DNA of 64,000 nucleotides from SKPS01 sp964469215 (GTDB lineage: Bacteria; Bacteroidota; Bacteroidia; Bacteroidales; SKPS01). Shown here one piece after another: positions 45,739-54,891 of the stretch. The notes under the pieces are model-generated. The model saw nothing but the letters and a program-made list of their open reading frames with translations, was not told where the DNA came from and did no database searches. A program made the position numbers and the translations under genes. Numbering within the stretch: the first letter of the stretch is position 1; the number at the start of each line of letters is the position of its first letter. The stretch covers positions 558,001 through 622,000 of the forward strand of contig CAYXYB010000001.1 of the NCBI GenBank assembly GCA_964469215.1, given 5' to 3'.

Positions 45739-47436
45739 TTACTGAACTATCAAGGTTCCCCTGATCACTTCATCGACTGATTTCACTACACAGAAGTATG
45801 TTCCTGCTGAGAGGTTGTTTATACAAATATTCTCATCATTGGTGAATTGCTTCTCCATCATCAGGTCTCCCTGCAGATTATATATCATTACAAGTGCCGG
45901 CAGTGTAATGTTTTCGGAACCTATCCGAAAATAGTCCTTACATGGATTGGGGGAAATTGTAAATGAGGGATTGTATTGCGGATGGTTAACATATACCGGT
46001 AAAAAATCACCATAATAGAGAGTAAAGAGTTTACTATGCTCCCATTTGTTGCTGCTGGTATTCCAGATGTTGGCCAGACCGGTTGTTAGCATTTGTTTGA
46101 AAGGGATGTATTTTTCGCCTAACCAGTATGGAATCACCAGATTAATGACATTGTAATTATTATTATAGCTGTATTCATTCTGATTTATGCCGAACCAGCC
46201 GGAGGTAAATGAATCCCAGTGCATTTGTTTTTCACCTGTCAAATTACCAAAAGCATCATGATCAAATTCTGTTTTTATTTGTGCCACCCATACGGGGATT
46301 AGAGAATTCCACTCAGAAAGGGTGTATTTGGAAATAAATCCGCTGCTGTCATATTCATTTTCTTCCTTCCAGGAGTACTCCCATATATGATTGTTTGTAT
46401 TCCAGATTGAATACACTGTGCTTAATAGCAATTCTTTGTTATTGTAAGTATATGTTATATAACTTGAGGTATCCCATTGCTGAAGAAGTGCGTTCCACTG
46501 ATAAAACTTAGATTCTGTTAAAAGTTTGTTCAGATAATTATGGTTATATTTATAGTTCTGGTTCCATATTGATGAGTTGATGTCCCAGGTGTAAGTCATA
46601 ATTGTCACAAGATTGCTGATGGAATCATAACAAAACTCCGTTTTATTGCCGGGTGTCCATCCGTTTGTTAAATAATCCCAGGAAGAACTGATAACAGAAG
46701 TCAATTCATTATTAACATTATAGCCGGATTCTTCCTTATAGTCAGCAACCCACTTATTGTACTCATCACTCCAGATAGAAAAGACATAACATGATAAGTA
46801 ACCCATTGAATTATATGTATATGCATTTTTAGTGGCTGCCAGCCATTGTTTTGCGCCATAATTCCATTTTTTTTCAATAAAAGTGGTGATTTCGCCTTCA
46901 GGTGACCATTCGAAAATTTCCTTTGAGCTACATATCCATTTCTGCATATCTTTATCAGAAGTGAAATATGTCACCTCTGTCAGTTTGCCGTCCTGATTGT
47001 AAGAATACTCCTCCCGGAGCACACCCAACCAAATATTATCGGGATGGTACTCAGAATATGTCCAACTTGTCAGTCTGTTATTTTGATTATATTCATACTG
47101 AGTACGGTTAAGAGGAAACCATTCGTTCATTGTGTCGTTCCAGGAATAATATAAGTATAAGGCAATATCCCTTTTCGAATTGTATGTAAACACCTCTTTG
47201 TACTCTTTTGTCCATTTCAGTAATGCAGCATCGTACTTCTCAGTTATCAGGGAGTCGAGTTGTTTTTTTGCCTCGTGTTTAACCGGAGGTTTTGTGTAGT
47301 TTGCAATTATTGTCTCAGCCCGTTTTAATGATTCGGATCCTTTTCTACACGGAACATTTTGAATAGGGGTAACTTGACCGTAAAGACAGACACCTGCAAT
47401 CAGCAGGCCTGCCATAAAAATAATCTTTTTTTTCAT
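45739..47436 (-). CDS. T9SS-sorted protein with Trp/Tyr-rich tandem repeats
   Basis: A 565-residue exported protein. Signal peptide about 1-20 (LIAGVCLYGQ). Residues 80-480 consist of about ten repeats of roughly 38-42 residues following the pattern Y-x-Y-N/D ... G/N-x-L-T ... W-x(5-8)-W (for example SEYNKWVADYKEESGYNVNN-like and DSSGFISKYTLSEWNSLIPV). The repeats resemble YD/RHS-type units but are distinct. The C-terminus is a type A T9SS domain (ISPNPCKDYFRIGSENI ... GTYFCVVKSVDEVIRGTLIVQ). Probably surface exposed. It lies downstream of the response-regulator gene after 184 bases, so co-regulation is possible but not shown. Confidence 0.78.
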   Translation of the reverse strand: MKKKIIFMAGLLIAGVCLYGQVTPIQNVPCRKGSESLKRAETIIANYTKPPVKHEAKKQLDSLITEKYDAALLKWTKEYKEVFTYNSKRDIALYLYYSWNDTMNEWFPLNRTQYEYNQNNRLTSWTYSEYHPDNIWLGVLREEYSYNQDGKLTEVTYFTSDKDMQKWICSSKEIFEWSPEGEITTFIEKKWNYGAKQWLAATKNAYTYNSMGYLSCYVFSIWSDEYNKWVADYKEESGYNVNNELTSVISSSWDYLTNGWTPGNKTEFCYDSISNLVTIMTYTWDINSSIWNQNYKYNHNYLNKLLTESKFYQWNALLQQWDTSSYITYTYNNKELLLSTVYSIWNTNNHIWEYSWKEENEYDSSGFISKYTLSEWNSLIPVWVAQIKTEFDHDAFGNLTGEKQMHWDSFTSGWFGINQNEYSYNNNYNVINLVIPYWLGEKYIPFKQMLTTGLANIWNTSSNKWEHSKLFTLYYGDFLPVYVNHPQYNPSFTISPNPCKDYFRIGSENITLPALVMIYNLQGDLMMEKQFTNDENICINNLSAGTYFCVVKSVDEVIRGTLIVQ

Positions 47437-47620
47437 TTTTAAATAATTTTTAGTTGCAATGTGATAGTTTAAGGGCTTGAATTTTTTTCAAAACTGCCAC
47501 TTGCAGATATTTTATGCAAATAAAATATACCAGGAGACCTTTGTAATTGACAAACTCCGGTTAAGAGTGAACAAACGGGTTGGTAGGTGGAATCGGCTGT
47601 TTGGTATGAATTATCAGAGC

Positions 47621-48364
47621 TTACTGAATAATACCCAGACATTTCATCTTGTTGAAAAAGCCTTTTCTGTAAGTCTCGCCAATAGGAAGATATTGTTTAT
47701 TGATGATGACACGGTTTCTTTCTATCCGGTCAATCTTTGACATTGCAATGATAAATGACTTATGTATCCGGATGAATTCCCTCTCAGGGAGAAGTTCTTC
47801 AATTGCATTGAAGCTCATCAAAGTCATAATTCTTTTTTCCTGTGTTATAATTCCAAGATAGTCTTTCATACCCTCGATGTAGAGGATGCTGTCAAAGCTG
47901 ACCTTTTCCATGTGATAGTCAGTTTTTACAAGAATAAATCGCGTTTCGGGTTGCGCAATGACAGATTCACCTGCAGCTACAGGTGTTTTAACAAGATATT
48001 TCTGTGCAGTCAACTTTTCGGTTACCTTATCAACTGACTGTAAAAACCGTTCGAAGGAGATGGGTTTAAGGAGGTAATCCGTTACGTCAAGCTCATAACC
48101 TTTCAGGGCATATTCATAATATGCCGATGTAATAACAACCAGGGGTTTGATTTTAAGTATTTCGAGTAACTGAATTCCCGTCAGGTCTTCCATCTGGATA
48201 TCAAGGAAGAGGAGATCTACCTGATGTGTTTTAAGGAAGTTAAATGCTTCAACAGCATTTGTAAAAGCCCCTGTTGGTTTCAATATCGGGACTTTTTCGA
48301 CAAATCTTGTTAGTTTTTCGATTGCCAGGGGTTCGTCATCAACAATCAGACAACGAATTTTCAT
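47621..48364 (-). CDS. LytTR-family response regulator
   Basis: A 247-residue response regulator. The receiver domain (1-120) has the acidic pair in CLIVDDEP, the phospho-acceptor Asp55 (LLFLDIQM), and the Lys in DYLLKPIS. The LytTR DNA-binding domain follows (about 145-245: FILVKTDYHMEKVSFDSILY and REFIRIHKSFIIAMSKIDRI). It binds DNA and controls genes in answer to the partner kinase. The start overlaps the kinase stop in an ATGA of four bases (ATG at 48364), so the ATG at 48373 is less likely. Confidence 0.94.
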   Translation of the reverse strand: MKIRCLIVDDEPLAIEKLTRFVEKVPILKPTGAFTNAVEAFNFLKTHQVDLLFLDIQMEDLTGIQLLEILKIKPLVVITSAYYEYALKGYELDVTDYLLKPISFERFLQSVDKVTEKLTAQKYLVKTPVAAGESVIAQPETRFILVKTDYHMEKVSFDSILYIEGMKDYLGIITQEKRIMTLMSFNAIEELLPEREFIRIHKSFIIAMSKIDRIERNRVIINKQYLPIGETYRKGFFNKMKCLGIIQ

Positions 48365-49392
48365 CTGATCCATAATCGTGCTTTAAAGGTTTTGTTATCC
48401 GTGCTGCCACATTCAAGCGAATAGTTACCCGGGTAAATGAGTTCCAGCCTTCGGCGCAGGTTTCGCAGCCCGATCCCTCCTGTTTTATCTTTGTTAATTT
48501 TTTCTGACCCTATTGTGTTGGTAACAGTGAAAGTTATATCATTCTCAGCCACGAGGCTAATAACGACAGCAGGTTTTGTTTTGCTTTTTTCTCCGTGTTT
48601 TATGGCGTTTTCAACCAATGGAATAAAAAGCATCGGAGCTATTCTTCTCAGAGGGTTGGTTATGGATAAATCAACTCTAATAAGATCATCACCAAACCTG
48701 AGTTTCTGAAGTTCAATAAAGCTGTTGAGGTAGTTAACTTCATCCCTTATGGTTACAGTGTTGGCAGATGAATCGTATGCAACATATCTCATTATTTCTG
48801 ACAGTCTGATCAGGCTTTTGGAAGCTTTTTCCTTATCCGAATGGATAAGGCTGTCGATATTATTTAGTGTGTTGTAAATGAAATGTGGGTTCATCTGATA
48901 TTTCAGAAGTGACAGTTCACTTTCGGCCTGTGCTGTTTCCAGCCTGGCAATTGCCTGTTGCTCTTTCAGCCAGAGTTTGCCAATTCGGATTCCAGCTGCA
49001 AGTATCACCACAGCGTAAGTTGATACCAGGTTAAGCCAAAGGCTGAAATGGAAGAATCCGTATGGGGATACTTTTTTTAAAAACAGGGGAATATAAATAA
49101 AATAGCTAATAACCTGATTAAGAAAGATCACACATACTGCCAGTGCTGAAAAACAGAGGGTAAAGATGAGATATCTCTTTTTTATAAGGAACCTAGGAAG
49201 CAACAGATATATCGTGATATATGTAGCAGCGATGTCAATAGGAACAAAGACCAGACCTCGAAACCATATAACATGGTATGGAATTTTGGCATTAACCCAA
49301 GTTAAAAAGGTAAAGAATGACAGGTAGATAAACCAGAAAAGGAGATGGATGATGACCTGTTGAGATCTGTTACGGTACTCGAGAATTGACAT
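48361..49392 (-). CDS. LytS/YehU-type sensor histidine kinase
   Basis: A 343-residue membrane kinase. Four hydrophobic segments lie in residues 13-135, with no large sensing domain outside the membrane. A short coiled coil links to the His_kinase domain, where His170 in YQMNPHFIYNTLNNIDSLI is the phosphorylation site. The C-terminal ATPase has LVENAIKHG (N box) and GGIGLRNLRRRLELIY (G box). It forms a pair with the overlapping LytTR regulator. The TAnnTTTG box directly upstream suggests its own promoter. The signal it senses is unknown. Confidence 0.93.
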   Translation of the reverse strand: MSILEYRNRSQQVIIHLLFWFIYLSFFTFLTWVNAKIPYHVIWFRGLVFVPIDIAATYITIYLLLPRFLIKKRYLIFTLCFSALAVCVIFLNQVISYFIYIPLFLKKVSPYGFFHFSLWLNLVSTYAVVILAAGIRIGKLWLKEQQAIARLETAQAESELSLLKYQMNPHFIYNTLNNIDSLIHSDKEKASKSLIRLSEIMRYVAYDSSANTVTIRDEVNYLNSFIELQKLRFGDDLIRVDLSITNPLRRIAPMLFIPLVENAIKHGEKSKTKPAVVISLVAENDITFTVTNTIGSEKINKDKTGGIGLRNLRRRLELIYPGNYSLECGSTDNKTFKARLWIR

Positions 49393-49399
49393 TTTTTTT

Positions 49400-49407
49400 C
49401 AAAGTTA
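49400..49407 (-). promoter_or_regulatory. -7 promoter box (TAACTTTG) of the two-component operon
   Basis: TAACTTTG on the minus strand, seven bases before the kinase ATG at 49392. That would give a nearly leaderless mRNA or a slightly later real start. Confidence 0.4.
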
Positions 49408-49517
49408 GCCCAAAACAATTGCCGAAATAATAAAAATATACGAACAGGCGAAATTTGTCTTCAAATTGATTTATTGTAATTACTAATAGATTCTGTAGCA
49501 ATGATTTTTAAGGCATT

Positions 49518-51929
49518 TCATTTTACCTTGAACCTTCTGGTGATCTGGTGGCCTGATTCATCTGTAATTGTAAGTTTATGCCATCCGGGATCAGGGTTCA
49601 GGCTTATTTTATGCTCACCGGTTGTTGTTCCGATAAAGGTTTCATTCAGATACCAGAATATCCTGGTGTTTTTTACCTGATGCGCAACTTCGAAGATTAC
49701 TTTCTCTTTACGACCTGAGATGTCAGTTGGGATATGGATTTCGCCAAGGTCAACAGGATAGATAATTTCCATGCGGGGTTTTTCGTCAGCAGCAGTAATG
49801 CAGTCGGGGTGTATTGGAGGAAGGCTTTTATAGAACGGATTAAGCGGTTTGAAATAGTATTCTGTAACCGGTGGGAGGACGAACCATGATTTGTGGATCA
49901 TCTGTGACGGGAACATGCAAAAGCTGTTAACCTGATAAGTTTCCGAAGGGTCGAGGTGGATGATCTGATGGTAGGGGCATGGTGGCACTCTGAGGGTAAC
50001 GTTAGCTGAGAATATGGTGTCTGTGGGTTCACAGTTTTCAGTAGCTGGATGGCCACTATATCTGCATACGGTTATTTGGGTAAGGTTATCCCAGGGTGTA
50101 TCGAACCAACCTGTTCCTGGGAGCCTGCTGAAGATATCGAACATTACCGGAGCTGCCGAAGAGGTGCCGGTAAGGCTGGGCCGCCCCTCACCGGAGGCAT
50201 TTCCCACCCATACTCCAACAACCCATCCGGGGGTAACACCTACAGCCCAGGCATCACGGTTGCCATAACTTGTACCTGTTTTCCAGGCCACCCTGGATGA
50301 TGAGGAGAAGTGAAACCAGTTTGCATCTTCATCAGGCCTGGAAACTTCAATCATGGCTTTGAAAGTCTGCCAGATTGATGCTGCATTTAAATGCTCAGGA
50401 TGCTTTTGCAGAGGGTTGTTACGATCTGATTCCCTATTGTAATCTTCAATCAAAACATAGGGGAGATGGAAGTCACCCTTCATGTACCTGCCGTCATTTT
50501 CTGTATATCTCATCAATGTTCTTCCCATAGAAGAATAAAGGCCACAAAGTTCCCAAAGTTTCGATTCTCCTCCTCCGAGGATCACTGAAAGTCCGTAATG
50601 TGATGCAGGCTTTGTAAGGGTTGTCATTCCCATCTTTCTCATCCTGTCACAGAACCTGGCGGTACCATAATCTCTGAGCATCATCACTGCCGGTATATTG
50701 AGTGATCGAGCAAGTGCCTTTCGCGCGGGCACTGCTCCGCTGTATTGTCTTGAATAATTTACCGGCCTGAAGTTGCCAATATGTATGGGTATATCCTCCA
50801 CCAACATTTCAGGTAGTATCAGTCCGTCATCAAGCATCATAGCATATAAAAAAGGTTTCAGAATACTTCCGCTGCTTCTTGGGGCTTTTATCACATCCAC
50901 ATCAGCACCATGGGCTTTTCCTGCTGATTTGATGTTACCCTGATAAATCCTCACGGCACCTGTTAGGGTTTCTACAACAAGAACTGCCATATTGTGAATT
51001 TCATTTGATGCAAGAGCCTCATGATGACGAGCCATGATCTCTTCCACCTGTTTCTGAAGATTTGAATTGATTGTAGTATTAATCCTGCATCCTCTCTTCC
51101 CCTCATTAACCAGACGATTCAACAGGTGGGGAGCCAGATCGGGAAGAGCCTCAGGAGCGTCGGGAATTCTTTCCATCATTGATAATTCACATGTTTCATC
51201 TGAAATTATCCCTTGTTCAGAAAGTTTTAACAGCAATTTATTACGTTTTTCTTCAAGTTGATCAGGTTTCTTTCCGGGGTAAATCATTCCTGGATTATTG
51301 GGCAGCACAGCAAGGGTTGCGCACTCTGCCCAGGTGAGATTTGACGGTGGTTTTCCAAAATACCTCCATGAAGCAGCTTCCAATCCCACAACATTGCTGC
51401 CAAATGGTGCGTGAGCTGCATAAAGTTTCAATATATCCTCCTTATTGTAAGTAAGTTCTAGCCTTAATGCAAGTAATATTTCCGCAATCTTTCTGGGTAT
51501 ATTTCTTGGTGGGTTTCCCTGTGAAATTCTTACAAGCTGCATTGTTATTGTACTGCCGCCTCTCTTTATGCTTCGTGATTTTACGTTTTCTATTGCCGCC
51601 TTCACCAATGATGGGAGATAAACCCCGTTATGTCTCAAGAAATGGCGGTCTTCCGAAGCCAGGAGTGCCACAACGTATTTAACAGGCAGGCTGTCTGACA
51701 TAGGGAACCTCCACTGTTCATCATCTGCTACCCGGGCACTAAGCAGAGACCCATTCTTGTCCAGGACAACAGTTGAATAAACAGCACTGAACAACGGATC
51801 CGGAAGGGCAAGGTACACCCATGCCAATAACATTATTATGGCAGTAAGTAACCGAATTATCGAGGTGTTGAAAGTTCTGGTGATAATCGATAATGTCGGG
51901 TAAAGGTTTTTCTTTATTGCAAACTTCAT
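49518..51929 (-). CDS. pbpC: Penicillin-binding protein 1C
   Basis: An 803-residue bifunctional peptidoglycan synthase. A membrane anchor lies near residues 24-42. The glycosyltransferase (GT51) domain has EDRHFLRHNGV and GGSTITMQLVRISQG. The transpeptidase domain has the SxxK box in SGSILKPFLYAMMLDDG, the SxN box in ARSLNIPAVMMLRDYG, and KTGTS. The C-terminal PBP1C-type domain (about 690-803) ends it. The start at 51929 (MKFAIKKNLYP) is chosen because the upstream in-frame ATG would overlap the M48 gene by 83 bases; here only seven bases separate them. It is the last gene of the alpha-2-macroglobulin block, in line with the E. coli yfhM-pbpC pair. Confidence 0.95.
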   Translation of the reverse strand: MKFAIKKNLYPTLSIITRTFNTSIIRLLTAIIMLLAWVYLALPDPLFSAVYSTVVLDKNGSLLSARVADDEQWRFPMSDSLPVKYVVALLASEDRHFLRHNGVYLPSLVKAAIENVKSRSIKRGGSTITMQLVRISQGNPPRNIPRKIAEILLALRLELTYNKEDILKLYAAHAPFGSNVVGLEAASWRYFGKPPSNLTWAECATLAVLPNNPGMIYPGKKPDQLEEKRNKLLLKLSEQGIISDETCELSMMERIPDAPEALPDLAPHLLNRLVNEGKRGCRINTTINSNLQKQVEEIMARHHEALASNEIHNMAVLVVETLTGAVRIYQGNIKSAGKAHGADVDVIKAPRSSGSILKPFLYAMMLDDGLILPEMLVEDIPIHIGNFRPVNYSRQYSGAVPARKALARSLNIPAVMMLRDYGTARFCDRMRKMGMTTLTKPASHYGLSVILGGGESKLWELCGLYSSMGRTLMRYTENDGRYMKGDFHLPYVLIEDYNRESDRNNPLQKHPEHLNAASIWQTFKAMIEVSRPDEDANWFHFSSSSRVAWKTGTSYGNRDAWAVGVTPGWVVGVWVGNASGEGRPSLTGTSSAAPVMFDIFSRLPGTGWFDTPWDNLTQITVCRYSGHPATENCEPTDTIFSANVTLRVPPCPYHQIIHLDPSETYQVNSFCMFPSQMIHKSWFVLPPVTEYYFKPLNPFYKSLPPIHPDCITAADEKPRMEIIYPVDLGEIHIPTDISGRKEKVIFEVAHQVKNTRIFWYLNETFIGTTTGEHKISLNPDPGWHKLTITDESGHQITRRFKVK

Positions 51930-51936
51930 TTTCCCG

Positions 51937-52746
51937 TCAGGGAAGGGTAGTTTTAAACGTTTGATATCTTGTTTCGAAATAATCACCAATTTTAGAGCCA
52001 TTGGCAACCCATACTTCATTGATCTTGGTGATACGGTCTTCGGGTGACGGGTGGGTACTCAGGAATGTCGGAGGCATAGGGAGCCCTTCGAGTTTGACAA
52101 AGAAATCTGCCAGAGCAAGAGGGTGATAGTCTGTGTTACTGAGGTATTTAACAGCATACTCGTCAGCTTCATATTCCATATTCCTGCTGAAGGCCAGGGC
52201 GGTCAGCCCACCGGCTATGTCAGCAGCAATCTGTGCAAGCGCTGAAGGATTCTCACCCAACACAACGGATAAAAGCAACGACAGGCCGTATTGTTTTGTG
52301 AGCTGATCAGTGGAGTGCCTTCTTGCGCAGTGAGCAATCTCATGGGCCATAACACCTGCAAACATCGCCTCATTGTCAAGGGTTTTTATCAGGCCAGTGT
52401 AAAAGTAGAGATGACCTCCAGGAGTGGCAAATGCGTTCACCACCGAATCGTTATGGATAATATAGGTTGTCCATGGAAACAGGTTGTCATAAGACACCAA
52501 TCCGGTTCCAAGAATGGTGTTTATAATGCGGTCGAGATGTTCATAAGCCTCAGGGTATTGACCTCGGGGTAGTACAGGATATTTAACAGGGTCGGAAGCA
52601 ATTTCAGCGGTAACCTGATTACCCAGTTCTATATCATCCTGAAGAGTGAAAATGTTGATCTTGTTGTTCTCCTTATCGCAGGAGGTAACAGACATTAGGA
52701 TCGCAATAATTGCGATGGTCGGGATAATGCTTAGTTTATGTAACAT
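51937..52746 (-). CDS. M48-family zinc metalloprotease, lipoprotein
   Basis: A 269-residue lipoprotein protease. The signal peptide ends SVTSC (Cys23 acylated). The zinc motif HEIAH is at residues 135-139 (VMAHEIAHCARRHSTD), and the third ligand lies in MEYEADEYAVKYL. It resembles BepA/LoiP-type M48 proteases, which control the outer membrane and its proteins. Seven bases separate it from pbpC and 33 bases from the papain-like gene upstream, so they are likely co-transcribed. Confidence 0.93.
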   Translation of the reverse strand: MLHKLSIIPTIAIIAILMSVTSCDKENNKINIFTLQDDIELGNQVTAEIASDPVKYPVLPRGQYPEAYEHLDRIINTILGTGLVSYDNLFPWTTYIIHNDSVVNAFATPGGHLYFYTGLIKTLDNEAMFAGVMAHEIAHCARRHSTDQLTKQYGLSLLLSVVLGENPSALAQIAADIAGGLTALAFSRNMEYEADEYAVKYLSNTDYHPLALADFFVKLEGLPMPPTFLSTHPSPEDRITKINEVWVANGSKIGDYFETRYQTFKTTLP

Positions 52747-52779
52747 ATTTGTTAATGTTTAATGGTTAATTATTAATGA

Positions 52780-54879
52780 TTAATGAATTATTACAATACG
52801 ATGTTTGATATCAAGATTCCGGGAACGGATTTCGAGCATGTATAAGCCATCGGGAATCTGAGGAAGGTCCATCCGGATATTTCCGGAGGGATTTTTATGC
52901 TTTACGTCATACATCTTATTGCCGGAGGTGTTTTTAAGCACTACCTTAACAGTTCCTTCATCAATTGGAATACCTTCAACGACGATGTTTCGTGATGCAG
53001 GGTTTGGATAAACCTTAATATTATTAAAGTTTTCATCAATTCCTGTTGAAATAACAATAACATGTAAAGCGGAGGTATCACTTTTACAGCCATTGTAATC
53101 CTCGACAGACACCTGAATTTGGTTTGTACCGGTAACTGTGAAGACAACCATAACACTGTTGGTGCCGTTACCGGAGGCAACATAACCTCCGGTTACATCC
53201 CATATATACTGCACTCCGGGCATGTATTGCACCTGATATAAGCCATTCATATATCCTGACATTACAGTGTCGCCTGATATCGTACCGGGATCCTGTAACC
53301 TGGAGACTATAAAAAGGATCGAATCTGAATTTTGTCCTGTGCCATAACTATTTGCACCGGCCACACAGACAATAACAGGGCCATTATAGGAGGGGTTGAC
53401 AAAAAGCTTCAGTTCGTTAGGTTCAGGCAGAAGTGATACTGCACCCTGAGGAGTTACCATCCATATGAGTGAGTCTGCCAGTGCCACCTGGGGTACTGAG
53501 AGTATAATTGTGTCGTTGGGGTTACAATATACCGGTAATGCTCCGGTAGGTGTTGAAGGTTTGTCGGGCAGTGGCCCTACAGTTAGTGCTTTAATGCAGA
53601 AATTGGCTGTGGAGTCAAAGGTTGCAAGGTCAGTCCAGATACCATTATTTAAATAGAAGCTCTCACCGGGGCTGGCGGTACTGGTAACTATTGTGCGTGT
53701 ATCGCCCCCGAGTAAAACAGGAACTTCGGAGGTTCTGTCAAAAGGATGCCCGCCATGGCTGAGCCACAGATAAACATAGAAGTTGTCCCCCGGAAATCTC
53801 TTAACAGGGGTTGCCAGGTCAACGGTATGAAAGCCTGTGTGATCAAAAGATCCCTGTTTAAACGAGAGGGTGTCTGATAATACTCCGCTCTGAAATTTAT
53901 TATAAATCACCACCTTGTAATCAACCGAATCGGCTGCCGTAAAGAAGCTGACAGCATTTATGATTTCAGAGGAGCCGGCCTGGAAAGCATTAAAAGCCTC
54001 CCAGGTGCTGTCTTTACTATCGCGCCAACCATGATAGTCGTGATAATAAACCTGATAGTATGGGAAAGGAATTACATCGATAAATGAGATAGCACCCATT
54101 TCGGGATTTCTTCCGCAATGCTTGTCGTAGTATGAGATCCAGAAATAGCCTGCATTGCCCCATGATGCTGCCCAGCTGTTTTTACAAAGCCATGCCCCCG
54201 GGTAGGGTGCCTGGGTAATTTTATTGTCATCCCATCCTACAATGGCGACTGCATGATTTGGATCTTCATTGTTTGAAGGGGGTTGATAATGAATATAACC
54301 TGACATTATGAAGGCATTGTTGTAATCCATGCATGTTCCCATCACTCCGTAATCAATAATTTTTTGTTTGAGGATGTTAATACCAAAGAGGCTGTCTTTG
54401 ATGGAATACCATTCAATATGCCGGGGGTAGTAACGGTGATAGGAGGGGAGGAAGAAAGCAGGTGGGGTGTTGTAAGATTGACCATCAATTTCTCTAACAG
54501 CTCCGTCACCCCGGGATATGTATGCTGAAGTAACCAGATAATCACCACCCATATGCACTGTGAGGCCTGTTCCTGTTGCAGGATTTACATCGCCATTGTG
54601 ATGTTCATTGAAGCCATTCCACCAGTCGAGGTGATATTCAGCCAGGTTAGGCTCACCTGTTTCACCTGCTGCAGCCCAGTTGCCGGTTCTCAGCAGGTTT
54701 CCCTCCATAGCAGCCATAGCCCCATGAGTCCAGCAAGTGCCTCCCTGCTGATTTTTGACTGAGGTTACTAAGTTCTGGCCAATCACATTTCGAAGGTCAT
54801 AACTTGATGGAAGGGTCTGCAGGTATGCTGTCGCATTGAACATCAAAATCAGAGAAAAAAGCATCAGTTTCTTCATCAT
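52780..54879 (-). CDS. Papain-like (C1) cysteine protease with T9SS domain
   Basis: A 699-residue secreted protease. The signal peptide (about 1-20) leads straight into the mature peptidase domain (SSYDLRNVIGQNLVTSVKNQ), with no propeptide. The triad is visible: Cys49 in GGTCWTHGA, His209 in DPNHAVAIVGWDD and Asn234 in LCKNSWAASWGNAGYFWISYY. After about residue 265 come beta-rich segments, a PKD/Ig-like region (about 440-610) and a type A T9SS sorting domain (VYPNPASRNIVVEGIPI ... ending HRIVIIH). It is 33 bases upstream of the M48 gene and 12 bases after the EF-hand barrel gene. Its target is unknown. Confidence 0.9.
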   Translation of the reverse strand: MMKKLMLFSLILMFNATAYLQTLPSSYDLRNVIGQNLVTSVKNQQGGTCWTHGAMAAMEGNLLRTGNWAAAGETGEPNLAEYHLDWWNGFNEHHNGDVNPATGTGLTVHMGGDYLVTSAYISRGDGAVREIDGQSYNTPPAFFLPSYHRYYPRHIEWYSIKDSLFGINILKQKIIDYGVMGTCMDYNNAFIMSGYIHYQPPSNNEDPNHAVAIVGWDDNKITQAPYPGAWLCKNSWAASWGNAGYFWISYYDKHCGRNPEMGAISFIDVIPFPYYQVYYHDYHGWRDSKDSTWEAFNAFQAGSSEIINAVSFFTAADSVDYKVVIYNKFQSGVLSDTLSFKQGSFDHTGFHTVDLATPVKRFPGDNFYVYLWLSHGGHPFDRTSEVPVLLGGDTRTIVTSTASPGESFYLNNGIWTDLATFDSTANFCIKALTVGPLPDKPSTPTGALPVYCNPNDTIILSVPQVALADSLIWMVTPQGAVSLLPEPNELKLFVNPSYNGPVIVCVAGANSYGTGQNSDSILFIVSRLQDPGTISGDTVMSGYMNGLYQVQYMPGVQYIWDVTGGYVASGNGTNSVMVVFTVTGTNQIQVSVEDYNGCKSDTSALHVIVISTGIDENFNNIKVYPNPASRNIVVEGIPIDEGTVKVVLKNTSGNKMYDVKHKNPSGNIRMDLPQIPDGLYMLEIRSRNLDIKHRIVIIH

Positions 54880-54891
54880 TCGGTAATTATT

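Noticed and set aside
47477..47740. A plus-strand frame of 87 codons between the repeat protein and the response regulator
   Set aside because: It runs antisense into the end of the response regulator gene, has no recognisable N-terminus or composition of a real protein.
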